This document shows positions 56,721 through 64,000 of a DNA stretch of 64,000 nt, one piece after another (the first letter of the stretch is position 1; every line of letters starts with the position of its first letter). Location of the stretch: NCBI GenBank assembly GCA_027665725.1, contig JAQDDS010000001.1, positions 124,001 through 188,000 on the forward strand. Reading direction: 5' to 3'. Position numbers and translations under genes: made by a program. The notes below the pieces were generated by a model. The model was not told where the DNA came from. It saw nothing but the letters and a program-made list of their open reading frames with translations, and searched no databases. Origin of the DNA: Streptococcaceae bacterium AF77-01CM03A (GTDB lineage: Bacteria > Bacillota > Bacilli > Lactobacillales > Streptococcaceae).

Positions 56721-58226
56721 ATGAACAAACGTGTAAAAATCGTTGCAACTTTGGGTCCTGCGGTAGAAATCCGTGGTGGTAAAAAATTCGGTGATGATGG
56801 ATACTGGGGTGAAAAACTTGATGTTGAAGCTTCAGCTAAAAACATTGCTCAATTGATTGAAGCAGGAGCTAACACTTTCCGTTTCAACTTCTCACACGGT
56901 GACCACCAAGAACAAGGTGACCGTATGGCAACTGTTAAACTTGCAGAAAAACTTGCAGGTAAAAAAGTTGGTTTCCTTCTTGACACTAAAGGTCCAGAAA
57001 TCCGTACTGAATTGTTCGAAGGTGAAGCTAAAGAGTACCCATACAAAACTGGTGAAAAAATCCGTGTTGCAACTAAACAAGGAATCAAATCAACTCGTGA
57101 AGTGATTGCATTGAACGTTGCTGGTGCTCTTGATATCTATGATGACGTTGAAGTTGGTCGCCAAGTATTGGTTGACGATGGTAAACTTGGTCTTCGCGTT
57201 GTAGAAAAAGACGACGCAAGTCGTGAATTCATCGTTGAAGTTGAAAATGACGGTGTTATTGCTAAACAAAAAGGTGTAAACATCCCTAACACTAAAATTC
57301 CTTTCCCAGCTCTTGCTGAACGTGATAACGCTGATATCCGCTTCGGTCTTGAACAAGGTATCAACTTCATCGCAATCTCATTCGTTCGTACTGCAAAAGA
57401 CGTAAACGAAGTTCGTGCTATCTGTGAAGAAACTGGTAACGGTCACGTTCAATTGTTCGCTAAGATCGAAAACCAACAAGGTATCGATAACTTGGACGAA
57501 ATCATTGAAGCTGCTGACGGTATCATGATTGCTCGTGGTGACATGGGTATCGAAGTACCATTCGAAATGGTTCCAGTTTACCAAAAAATGATCATCACTA
57601 AAGTAAACGCTGCTGGTAAAGTTGTTATCACTGCAACAAACATGCTTGAAACAATGACTGAAAAACCACGTGCGACTCGTTCAGAGGTATCAGACGTATT
57701 TAACGCTGTTATCGACGGAACTGACGCTACAATGCTTTCAGGTGAGTCTGCAAACGGTAAATACCCACTTGAGTCTGTTCGTACAATGGCTACAATCGAC
57801 AAGAACGCTCAAACTCTTCTTAACGAATACGGACGTTTGAACTCAGATACATTTGAACGTAATTCTAAGACAGAAGTTATGGCATCAGCAGTTAAAGATG
57901 CAGCAAACTCAATGGATATCAAATTGGTTGTTACATTGACTAAGACTGGTCACACAGCACGTTTGATCTCTAAATACCGTCCAAATGCTGACATTTTGGC
58001 AATTACTTTCGATGAATTGACTGAACGTGGATTGATGTTGAACTGGGGTGTTATTCCAGTAACAACTGAACGTCCTTCAAATACTGACGATATGTTTGAA
58101 CTTGCTGAAAAAATTGCTGTTGAGCAAGGTTTGGTTCAATCTGGTGACGATATCATTATCGTAGCTGGTGTGCCACTTGGAGAAGCAGTTCGTACAAACA
58201 CAATGCGTATCCGTACTGTACGTTAA
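56721..58226 (+). CDS. pyk: Pyruvate kinase
   Basis: The 501-residue enzyme makes pyruvate and ATP from PEP. Seen: FRFNFSHGDH near residue 53, DTKGPEIRTE near 87, and catalytic Lys in FAKIENQQG near 251, followed by MIARGDMGIEVPFE near 273 and the C-terminal allosteric domain. The length and the GKKFGDDGYWGEKL insertion near residue 19 are typical for streptococci. The RBS is AAGGAG. Codon use is strongly biased (AAA, GAA, GGT, CGT), consistent with high expression. Confidence 0.98.
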   Translation: MNKRVKIVATLGPAVEIRGGKKFGDDGYWGEKLDVEASAKNIAQLIEAGANTFRFNFSHGDHQEQGDRMATVKLAEKLAGKKVGFLLDTKGPEIRTELFEGEAKEYPYKTGEKIRVATKQGIKSTREVIALNVAGALDIYDDVEVGRQVLVDDGKLGLRVVEKDDASREFIVEVENDGVIAKQKGVNIPNTKIPFPALAERDNADIRFGLEQGINFIAISFVRTAKDVNEVRAICEETGNGHVQLFAKIENQQGIDNLDEIIEAADGIMIARGDMGIEVPFEMVPVYQKMIITKVNAAGKVVITATNMLETMTEKPRATRSEVSDVFNAVIDGTDATMLSGESANGKYPLESVRTMATIDKNAQTLLNEYGRLNSDTFERNSKTEVMASAVKDAANSMDIKLVVTLTKTGHTARLISKYRPNADILAITFDELTERGLMLNWGVIPVTTERPSNTDDMFELAEKIAVEQGLVQSGDDIIIVAGVPLGEAVRTNTMRIRTVR

Positions 58227-58240
58227 TCAAAAAAACAAAA

Positions 58241-58286
58241 ACCTATCTCATCAAGCTTTCGAGCTTATGTGATAGGTCTTTTTTTG
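58241..58286 (+). terminator. pyk terminator
   Basis: ACCTATC (58241-58247) pairs with GATAGGT (58271-58277), with inner AAGCT/AGCTT and a TTCG loop, followed by T7. Confidence 0.93.
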
Positions 58287-58306
58287 TTGTAGAATATAAA
58301 GGAATT

Positions 58307-58446
58307 AAAAAAACTCTCTGGAAAACCAGAGAGCATGAGAGGCATCTCCATGTAAGAAACTGGTTCACACAATTTCTCAAGGTCCGCTCCTGCGTTATGA
58401 CCTCCTTTGCGCAATTGTAGCTCTCGCTACATATCGACTCATCGCA
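58307..58446 (-). ncRNA. Stand-alone structured small RNA, family not recognised
   Basis: A minus-strand unit of about 140 nt has a consensus promoter (see 58453-58481) and an intrinsic terminator, CTCTCTGG/CCAGAGAG (58314-58333) with U7, and no protein gene downstream (pyk is convergent). Inside are GTAGC-GAGA-GCTAC with a GNRA loop (58417-58430), AGGTC/GACCT around a 14-nt loop, and AAAGGAGGT, a Shine-Dalgarno-like run. It is not tRNA, tmRNA, SRP or RNase P RNA by any motif I can see, and lacks T-box and 6S features. A 15-codon ORF at 58442-58395 is possible but poorly placed. Confidence 0.7.
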
Positions 58447-58452
58447 GACTAT

Positions 58453-58481
58453 ATTGTACTATAGGGTCAATACTTTGTCAA
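58453..58481 (-). promoter_or_regulatory. Consensus promoter of the small RNA
   Basis: On the minus strand TTGACA (58476-58481), a 17-nt spacer and TACAAT (58453-58458). This is one of the closest matches to consensus in the window. Confidence 0.85.
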
Positions 58482-58482
58482 G

Positions 58483-58510
58483 AAAAAAACAGCTCCTCAG
58501 ATAGGAACTG
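58483..58510 (-). terminator. tRNA-Thr terminator
   Basis: On the minus strand CAGTTCC (58504-58510) pairs with GGAGCTG (58490-58496), one U:G, then U7 (58483-58489). Confidence 0.88.
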
Positions 58511-58518
58511 CTGAATGA

Positions 58519-58591
58519 TGCTAATTGCCGGGATCGAACCGGCGACCTCATCCTTACCATGGATGCGCTCTGCCTACTGAGCTAAATCAGC
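58519..58591 (-). tRNA. tRNA-Thr (anticodon GGT)
   Basis: The 73-nt cloverleaf has acceptor stem GCTGATT/AATTAGC, D arm GCTC-AGTAGGCA-GAGC, anticodon loop with GGT, T arm GCCGG-TTCGATC-CCGGC, and discriminator A; CCA is not encoded. It is a single tRNA gene with promoter TTGACA-17-TATACT (58602-58630 on minus) and its own terminator. Confidence 0.95.
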
Positions 58592-58601
58592 TTACTTTGA
58601 A

Positions 58602-58630
58602 AGTATACTATAGATTTAAGCTTTTGTCAA
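58602..58630 (-). promoter_or_regulatory. tRNA-Thr promoter
   Basis: TTGACA (58625-58630), a 17-nt spacer and TATACT (58602-58607) on the minus strand. Confidence 0.88.
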
Positions 58631-58657
58631 TATACTAAATAGTATCTTAATTCATTG

Positions 58658-58686
58658 AAAAAAGCCCAAGTTTATTGCTTGGGCTT
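58658..58686 (-). terminator. plsC terminator
   Basis: AAGCCCAAG (58662-58670) pairs with CTTGGGCTT (58678-58686); U-run on the minus strand. Confidence 0.92.
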
Positions 58687-58698
58687 GTGAAGATTAGA

Positions 58699-59448
58699 CT
58701 ATTGTAATTGCTCTCTCTTTTTATCTGGATTCCAAACAAAACTTGCTACAAAAGTAAAGAGGATTGTTAGAATTCCGATAATAATTGCTAAAATCAAGGC
58801 AGGGATACGGATCAGCCACCACAGTGGATTTGGTTTTTTATTGTTGTGCCACTGTTTTGTTTCCTCATCCAGGCGTTGAAACTCAGATTGGATGCGGTCT
58901 GCAACCATCTCAATTCCCTCATCATTCATCTTTTTAATGTCCGAGATATCGATAGGGTTTCCGAAGTTCATATCAATACGTTCACGGCTGATGAGTCCTT
59001 TTAGTGTCATAGGTCCAGTATAGGTAACTGGCATTATGCGAACTTTAGCCATCTTTGCAATGAGAGCAACACCACCCTTAACATCGTTAGAATGACGGCT
59101 ACCACTAGGAAACATAATCAGTGAGCGATTGCTCTTTTTAAGAACATTAATTGGATATTTGATAGCAGAAGAACCTGGGTTATCACGGTCGATAGGGAAA
59201 GCACCACACATGCGAATCCACCAACCAAAGATGCGATTTGAAAAGAGTTCTTTTTTTGCCATAAAGACAAATTGCTTTGGTTTTGTTGCAAAAGCCATAT
59301 AGACTGGATCCCACCAGGTACGATGTGGGGCCACAAGGATATAGTTTTCATCTAAATTTGGAATTTTTTCAGTATTGTGAAAGTGAGCATTTCCATTGAT
59401 TGACCATAGAATCAACATAACCAGCCCACGCAGATAAGTGTAAAACAT
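58699..59448 (-). CDS. plsC: 1-acyl-sn-glycerol-3-phosphate acyltransferase
   Basis: This 249-residue membrane-bound enzyme adds the second acyl chain in phosphatidic acid synthesis. The catalytic HX4D motif is HRTWWD near residue 42, the acceptor motif is FPSGSRHS near 104 (usually FPEGTRS, so the Glu is changed to Ser here), and a C-terminal helix near 215-240 anchors the protein. The ATG at 59448 follows AAGGAG; the longer frame does not. Promoter TTGCCT-17-TATAAT lies at 59476-59504 on minus. Confidence 0.88.
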   Translation of the reverse strand: MFYTYLRGLVMLILWSINGNAHFHNTEKIPNLDENYILVAPHRTWWDPVYMAFATKPKQFVFMAKKELFSNRIFGWWIRMCGAFPIDRDNPGSSAIKYPINVLKKSNRSLIMFPSGSRHSNDVKGGVALIAKMAKVRIMPVTYTGPMTLKGLISRERIDMNFGNPIDISDIKKMNDEGIEMVADRIQSEFQRLDEETKQWHNNKKPNPLWWLIRIPALILAIIIGILTILFTFVASFVWNPDKKREQLQ

Positions 59449-59475
59449 GATGTCTCCTTCAGTTTTCTTTCTTTT

Positions 59476-59504
59476 ATTATACCTTATCATACTAGGACAG
59501 GCAA
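59476..59504 (-). promoter_or_regulatory. plsC promoter
   Basis: On the minus strand TTGCCT (59499-59504), a 17-nt spacer and TATAAT (59476-59481). Confidence 0.75.
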
Positions 59505-59563
59505 ATGTTTTTTGTTTAGGCGGAATAGCTTTTTATATGAAATTAGAAATATTCAAAAAAAAA

Positions 59564-59572
59564 TGATATGAT
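59564..59572 (+). promoter_or_regulatory. P-type ATPase promoter placing the start codon at +1
   Basis: TGATATGAT with -10 TATGAT at 59567-59572. The ATG at 59580 is 8 nt past the -10 and has no RBS. Confidence 0.65.
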
Positions 59573-59579
59573 AGAGTTT

Positions 59580-61916
59580 ATGGATAAAAATAAAATGTTG
59601 GGATTAAGCCAATCAGAAGTAAAAGAACGTCAGAAACAGGGACAGGTCAATGATTTCCAAGCTTCAGCTAGTACTAGTACATGGCAGATTGTAAAGCGAA
59701 ATGTCTTTACTTTATTCAATGCTCTAAACTTTGCCATCGCCTTAGCACTCGCTTTTGTTCAAGCATGGAGCAACTTGGTCTTCTTTGCCGTTATCTGTTT
59801 TAATGCTTTTTCAGGGATTGTTACCGAGCTACGAGCCAAACATATGGTTGATAAACTCAACCTCTTGAATAAAGAAAAGATTACGACTATTCGTGATGGA
59901 CAAGAGATTGCTTTGGATCCTGAAGAACTTGTTTTGGATGACGTGATTCGCTTATCAGCGGGAGATCAGATTCCAAGTGATGCGATTGTGTTAGAAGGTT
60001 TTGCAGAAGTCAATGAAGCTATGTTAACGGGTGAGAGCGACTTGGTGCAAAAAGAAGTAGAAGACTTAATGTTGTCGGGTAGCTTTCTTGCAAGTGGGTC
60101 TGTCCTCGCTCAGGTACATCATGTTGGAGCGGATAACTATGCTGCTAAACTCATGCTTGAAGCCAAGACAGTGAAGCCAATTAACTCACGTATCATGAAA
60201 TCGCTAGACCAGTTAGCCGGCTTTACTGGGAAAATTATCATTCCTTTTGGTATTGCTCTCTTGCTTGAAGCCTTGGTCTTAAAAGGTCTGCCACTGAAGT
60301 CTTCTGTAGTGAATTCTTCTACAGCTCTTTTAGGAATGTTGCCTAAGGGAATTGCCCTTTTGACCATTACCTCTCTTTTAACCGCTGTTATCAAGCTAGG
60401 TTTGAAGAAGGTCTTGGTGCAGGAGATGTATTCTGTTGAAACCCTTGCACGCGTGGATATGCTTTGTTTGGATAAAACAGGTACCATCACTCAAGGAAAG
60501 ATGCAGGTTGAGACTGTCCTTCCGCTGACCCAGGCTTATGACAAGGATGCTATTGCAAAAATACTAACCAGCTATATGGCACACAGTGAGGATAAAAATC
60601 CAACTGCCCAAGCTATTCGAAAGCGTTTTGCGGGAGAGGTAGCCTATCCGATGATTTCTAGTCTTCCATTTTCTAGTGATCGAAAATGGGGAGCGATGGA
60701 ATTGGAAGGTCTCGGAACTGTTTTCCTAGGCGCACCAGAGATGTTGTTGGATGCTGAAGTTCCTGAAGCTAGGGAAGCTCTTGAACGAGGATCTCGTGTC
60801 TTGGTTCTGGCTCTCAGTCAAGAAAAACTTGATCACCATAAACCACAGAAGCCATCTGATATTCAGGCTTTGGCTCTGCTTGAGATTTTAGATCCAATCC
60901 GAGAAGGGGCAGCTGAAACTTTAGACTATCTTCGTTCTCAGGAAGTAGGGCTGAAAATTATTTCTGGTGATAATCCAGTTACCGTTTCAAGTATTGCTCA
61001 AAAAGCAGGTTTTGCAGATTATCATAGCTATGTAGATTGTTCAAAAATCACGGACGAGGAATTAATTGCTATGGCTGAGGAGACAGCGATTTTTGGACGT
61101 GTCTCGCCTCATCAAAAGAAACTAATCATCCAAACTCTGAAAAAAGCAGGACATACTACAGCCATGACAGGAGATGGTGTCAATGATATCCTTGCTCTCC
61201 GCGAGGCAGATTGTTCCATCGTTATGGCTGAAGGAGATCCAGCGACCCGTCAGATTGCAAATCTGGTTCTCTTGAACTCAGACTTTAATGATGTACCTGA
61301 GATTCTCTTTGAAGGTCGTCGTGTGGTCAATAATATTGCCCACATCGCACCGATTTTCTTGATTAAGACAATCTACTCTTTCTTGCTTGCAGTTATCTGT
61401 ATTGCAAGTGCATTGTTGGGTCGTACTGAATGGATTCTGATTTTCCCATTTATTCCGATTCAGATTACCATGATTGACCAGTTTGTGGAAGGTTTCCCGC
61501 CGTTCGTATTGACCTTTGAACGAAATATCAAACCAGTAGAACAAAACTTCCTCAGAAAGTCCATGCTTCGTGCTTTACCAAGTGCCTTGATGGTAGTCTT
61601 TAGCGTTCTATTTATTAAAATTTTTGGAACCAGTCAAGGTTGGTCAGCCATTGAAATTTCAACACTTCTGTATTATCTACTGGCATCGATTGGTTTCATG
61701 TCTGTAGTTAGAGCTTGTTTGCCATTTAGTCTGTGGCGTGTGCTCTTGATTATTTGGTCAGTTGGTGGCTTCCTTGGAACAGCTCTATTTCCAAGAATTC
61801 AAAAATTGCTTGAAATTTCAACACTGACAGGACAAACATTACCTGTCTATGGCATTATGATGGTCATATTTGCTGTCATTTTCATCCTGACAAATCGTTA
61901 TCAAGTTAAAAGATAA
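59580..61916 (+). CDS. Cation-transporting P-type ATPase (CtpE-like)
   Basis: This 778-residue pump has actuator motif LTGESD, phosphorylation motif DKTGTITQG, TGDGVND hinge and about eight to ten helices. The M4 segment reads LLGMLPKGIAL, and the C-terminal SFLLAVICIASALLGRTEWIL-type helices fit the CtpE-like group reported to move calcium; ion choice is inferred. There is no N-terminal metal-binding domain. I reject the in-frame ATG at 59568 because it is inside the -10. A terminator follows at 61919-61950. Confidence 0.92.
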   Translation: MDKNKMLGLSQSEVKERQKQGQVNDFQASASTSTWQIVKRNVFTLFNALNFAIALALAFVQAWSNLVFFAVICFNAFSGIVTELRAKHMVDKLNLLNKEKITTIRDGQEIALDPEELVLDDVIRLSAGDQIPSDAIVLEGFAEVNEAMLTGESDLVQKEVEDLMLSGSFLASGSVLAQVHHVGADNYAAKLMLEAKTVKPINSRIMKSLDQLAGFTGKIIIPFGIALLLEALVLKGLPLKSSVVNSSTALLGMLPKGIALLTITSLLTAVIKLGLKKVLVQEMYSVETLARVDMLCLDKTGTITQGKMQVETVLPLTQAYDKDAIAKILTSYMAHSEDKNPTAQAIRKRFAGEVAYPMISSLPFSSDRKWGAMELEGLGTVFLGAPEMLLDAEVPEAREALERGSRVLVLALSQEKLDHHKPQKPSDIQALALLEILDPIREGAAETLDYLRSQEVGLKIISGDNPVTVSSIAQKAGFADYHSYVDCSKITDEELIAMAEETAIFGRVSPHQKKLIIQTLKKAGHTTAMTGDGVNDILALREADCSIVMAEGDPATRQIANLVLLNSDFNDVPEILFEGRRVVNNIAHIAPIFLIKTIYSFLLAVICIASALLGRTEWILIFPFIPIQITMIDQFVEGFPPFVLTFERNIKPVEQNFLRKSMLRALPSALMVVFSVLFIKIFGTSQGWSAIEISTLLYYLLASIGFMSVVRACLPFSLWRVLLIIWSVGGFLGTALFPRIQKLLEISTLTGQTLPVYGIMMVIFAVIFILTNRYQVKR

Positions 61917-61918
61917 AG

Positions 61919-61950
61919 AAAGACTGCAATCCGTGATTGCGGTCTTTTTT
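61919..61950 (+). terminator. Terminator of the P-type ATPase gene
   Basis: AAAGACTGCAAT (61919-61930) pairs with ATTGCGGTCTTT (61936-61947), one U:G, then T-run. Confidence 0.92.
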
Positions 61951-61975
61951 AGGTGGAGGATTGCTAGCTAAAATA

Positions 61976-61984
61976 TGGTATAAT
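61976..61984 (+). promoter_or_regulatory. trmK operon promoter
   Basis: TGGTATAAT with TATAAT at 61979-61984; weak -35. Confidence 0.7.
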
Positions 61985-62017
61985 AAAGGGAAATAGACTT
62001 TTGGAAAGTGAGAGAAG

Positions 62018-62695
62018 ATGATTTCAAAGAGATTAGAAATGGTGGCTTCTTTTGTACCTCAAGGAGCTGTTCTACTAGATGTCGGGAGCGACCATGCTTA
62101 TTTACCGATTGAATTAGTTGAAAAGGGTCATATCGAACGTGCTATTGCAGGAGAAGTTGTAGAAGGTCCCTATCAATCTGCAGTTACAAATGTTGAAAGT
62201 CATGGTTTGACTGAGAAAATTCAGGTTCGTTTAGCCAATGGTTTAGCAGCTTTCGAAGAAAGTGACCAGGTCTCTGTCATCACTATTGCTGGAATGGGTG
62301 GTCGCTTGATTGCTACGATATTAGAAGATGGTTTGGACAAACTAGCAACTGTTGAGCGATTGATTCTCCAACCCAATAACCGAGAAGACGAGTTGCGTAG
62401 CTGGTTACAGGACCATGGATTCCAGATTGTAGCCGAAAGCATTTTAGAGGAAGCTGGCAAATTTTACGAGATTCTAGTAGTGGAAGCTGGAGAAATGAAT
62501 TTATCAGCAAGTGACACCCGCTTTGGTCCTTTTCTATCTAAAGGACTTAGCCCCGTATTTGTCCAAAAGTGGCAAAAAGAAGCTGCTAAGCTTGAGTTTG
62601 CCCTTAGTCAAATTCCAGAAAAAAATCAAGAAGAACGTCAGGTTCTAGCAGATAAAATTCAAGCCATCAAGGAGGTGCTCCATGAAAGCAAGTGA
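62018..62695 (+). CDS. trmK: tRNA (adenine-22-N1)-methyltransferase
   Basis: The 225-residue SAM-dependent enzyme has motif [14 protein letters not shown] near residue 19, [14 protein letters not shown] near 43, and the catalytic-loop motif [10 protein letters not shown] near 89 with [13 protein letters not shown] near 114, all typical of TrmK. A helical C-terminal extension follows. Its 3' end overlaps the next gene by 14 nt, so the two are translationally coupled. Confidence 0.93.
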   Translation: MISKRLEMVASFVPQGAVLLDVGSDHAYLPIELVEKGHIERAIAGEVVEGPYQSAVTNVESHGLTEKIQVRLANGLAAFEESDQVSVITIAGMGGRLIATILEDGLDKLATVERLILQPNNREDELRSWLQDHGFQIVAESILEEAGKFYEILVVEAGEMNLSASDTRFGPFLSKGLSPVFVQKWQKEAAKLEFALSQIPEKNQEERQVLADKIQAIKEVLHESK

Positions 62696-63479
62696 AGTGA
62701 TTAAGCGTTATGAAGCCTATTGCCCACAAGAATTTTCTATGGAAGGAGATAGTCGTGGTCTGCAGATTGGTACCCTAGACAAAGAAATCAAAAAGGTCAT
62801 GGTCGCCCTCGATATTCGTGAAGAAACAGTGGCAGAAGCCATTGAAAAGGATGTAGATTTGATTATCGTCAAGCACGCGCCTATCTTTCGTCCGATTAAG
62901 GACTTGGTATCTAGCCGTCCTCAAAATCAGATTTATATCAATCTCATCAAGCACGATATCGCTGTTTATGTCAGTCATACTAATATAGATGTTGTTGAAA
63001 ATGGTCTTAATGACTGGTTCTGCCAGATGTTAGGTATTGAGGACACAACTTATCTGCAGGAAACAGGTCCTGAACGTGGGATTGGCCGTATTGGAACTAT
63101 TAGACCTCAAACATTTAAGGAATTTGCTGACCATGTTAAGGAAGTCTTTGGTCTAGATAGTCTTCGTATGGTGTATTATCATGAGAGTGATTTGCAAAAA
63201 ACAATTTTAAGAGTGGCCATTTGTGGCGGCAGTGGGCAGTCTTTCTACTCTGATGCTTTAGCAAAAGGAGCAGATGTTTACATTACTGGTGACATCTATT
63301 ACCACACTGCCCAAGATATGTTGTCAGACGGCTTGTTGGCTCTGGATCCAGGCCACTATATTGAAGTTCTCTTTGTTGAAAAAATCGCATCGTTCCTGAA
63401 TGAATGGAAGGAAGAGAATGCTTGGTCTCTAGAGGTTATCGCAAGTCAAGCGTCCACCAATCCATTCCATCATATCTAG
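62682..63479 (+). CDS. Nif3-like dinuclear metal centre protein
   Basis: This 265-residue protein of the YqfO/Nif3 family shows RGLQIG near residue 26, the metal-binding VKHAPIFRP near 63 (usually HHP), [15 protein letters not shown] near 97, and the C-terminal [16 protein letters not shown] and DPGHYIEV with further metal ligands. It forms a toroidal hexamer in the family; function is uncertain (GTP cyclohydrolase-like annotations are not proven). It is coupled to trmK, a linkage common in Firmicutes. The RBS AAGGAGG is inside trmK. Confidence 0.92.
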   Translation: MKASEVIKRYEAYCPQEFSMEGDSRGLQIGTLDKEIKKVMVALDIREETVAEAIEKDVDLIIVKHAPIFRPIKDLVSSRPQNQIYINLIKHDIAVYVSHTNIDVVENGLNDWFCQMLGIEDTTYLQETGPERGIGRIGTIRPQTFKEFADHVKEVFGLDSLRMVYYHESDLQKTILRVAICGGSGQSFYSDALAKGADVYITGDIYYHTAQDMLSDGLLALDPGHYIEVLFVEKIASFLNEWKEENAWSLEVIASQASTNPFHHI

Positions 63480-63495
63480 TTAGAAGGTAAAGACA

Positions 63496-64000
63496 ATGAA
63501 AAAAGTTGCCATTGTAGGTGCAGGAATTGTAGGGGCCACAGCTGCCTACTATCTTTCTAAGGAAGCTGATATCGAAGTAACTGTTTTTGATTTTGGACAC
63601 GGCCAAGCAACCAAGGCCGCGGCAGGAATTATCAGCCCCTGGTTCTCTAAACGACGCAATAAAGCTTGGTACAAGATGGCGCGCTTGGGAGCTGATTTTT
63701 ATGTAGATTTATTAGCTGACTTAGAAAAATCGGGTCAACAAGTTGATTTTTACCAGCGTTCTGGTGTCTTTCTTCTTAAAAACGATGACTCTAAGCTAGA
63801 GGAGCTCTATCAACTGGCTTTGCAACGTAGAGATGAATCTCCCTTGATTGGAGAATTAGCCATTTTGGACCAAGCGACTGCTAGTAACTTATTTCCCGGT
63901 CTAGAGGGATTTGAACGTTTACTCTATGCTTCTGGTGGAGCTCGAGTAGATGGGCAACTCCTAGTGACTCGCTTACTGGGAGCCAGTCAAGTGAAGGTCA
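63496..64000 (+). CDS. FAD-dependent oxidoreductase, DAO/DadA family (3' end outside window)
   Basis: The first 168 codons are visible. The N-terminus MKKVAIVGAGIVGATAAYYL carries the GxGxxG dinucleotide-binding fold, followed by FDFGHGQATKAAAGIISPWF, the DAO-type flavin contact. It probably oxidises a D-amino acid or related amine. The ATG at 63496 follows AAGGTAAAG, 16 nt after the Nif3 gene, so it belongs to the same operon. Substrate cannot be told from this part. Confidence 0.88.
   Translation, partial: MKKVAIVGAGIVGATAAYYLSKEADIEVTVFDFGHGQATKAAAGIISPWFSKRRNKAWYKMARLGADFYVDLLADLEKSGQQVDFYQRSGVFLLKNDDSKLEELYQLALQRRDESPLIGELAILDQATASNLFPGLEGFERLLYASGGARVDGQLLVTRLLGASQVKV

Noticed and set aside
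58395..58442. 15-codon ORF at the 5' end of the small RNA
   Set aside because: Its ATG is only a few nt from the predicted 5' end without an RBS, and the peptide resembles nothing; kept only as an alternative reading.
58307..58446. Small RNA as a T-box, 6S RNA, tmRNA or SRP RNA
   Set aside because: No AGGGTGGNACCGCG-type core, no long closing stem with central bubble, no tRNA-like ends, no GGUC...GGAAG SRP loop.
59568..59579. ATG at 59568 as start of the P-type ATPase
   Set aside because: It lies inside the -10 box, so it would not be on the mRNA.

Overview
The window looks like chromosomal DNA of a mitis-group Streptococcus (S. mitis, S. oralis, S. infantis or a close relative of S. pneumoniae). 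Coding sequence is AT-rich and dense, ribosome binding sites are GGAGG-type, and most promoters carry an extended -10 (TGnTATAAT). Recognisable streptococcal genes include a BgaA-type wall-anchored beta-galactosidase with a YSIRK-like signal, pgdA, ezrA, clpE with a CtsR box, metK behind an SMK (SAM-III) riboswitch, and pfkA-pyk next to dnaE. Several gene neighbourhoods match what I recall of S. pneumoniae (dinG-rodA-DJ-1-HAD-gyrB-ezrA; dnaE-pfkA-pyk; infC-rpmI-rplT-gloA), while the order of the blocks differs. No prophage, CRISPR array, rRNA or complete insertion sequence was seen.

Layout: 1-3.7 kb holds the end of a BceS-like kinase, a 37-codon micro-ORF and a BceAB-like antimicrobial peptide transporter. 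3.7-5.3 kb is a DUF389 gene flanked by two copies of the terminator plus 3' end of thrS. 5.3-8.1 kb is thrS, a small membrane protein gene and an upstream T-box leader, on the minus strand. 8.5-14.7 kb holds rpsO, a 104-bp inverted-repeat element, a four-gene iron/siderophore uptake locus ending in an esterase, and a DEAD-box helicase. 14.7-15.1 kb is an internally deleted IS3-family element. 15.1-19.7 kb is a complete second Bce-type module (ATPase, permease, regulator, kinase) on the minus strand. 19.8-31 kb is housekeeping: guaA, gntR, metK, a GNAT gene, DUF1827, Nudix, clpE, DUF1797, an amino-acid ABC pair and folD. 31.0-38.3 kb is the 2412-residue BgaA. 38.4-49.8 kb holds nnrD, dinG, rodA, DJ-1, HAD, gyrB, ezrA and pgdA. 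49.9-58.3 kb holds infC-rpmI-rplT, gloA, dnaE, pfkA and pyk. 58.3-58.6 kb holds an unassigned small RNA unit and tRNA-Thr. 58.7-64 kb holds plsC, a P-type ATPase, trmK, a Nif3-like gene and the start of a DAO-family oxidoreductase.

How the parts work together: the two Bce modules should sense and resist cell-envelope peptide antibiotics. Both put a TTACA/TGTAA-type operator exactly 23 nt upstream of the -10 box. The FecCD-type permease, ATPase, lipoprotein and Fes-like esterase fit uptake of a ferric siderophore followed by intracellular release of iron. RodA, EzrA, PgdA and BgaA serve the cell wall, division and the surface. PfkA and Pyk are glycolytic. Most unusual observations: a stand-alone structured RNA with consensus promoter and terminator at 58.3-58.45 kb, the duplicated thrS tail bracketing the DUF389 gene, a T-box upstream of a small membrane protein gene, and four genes whose start codons lie where transcription should begin (leaderless).
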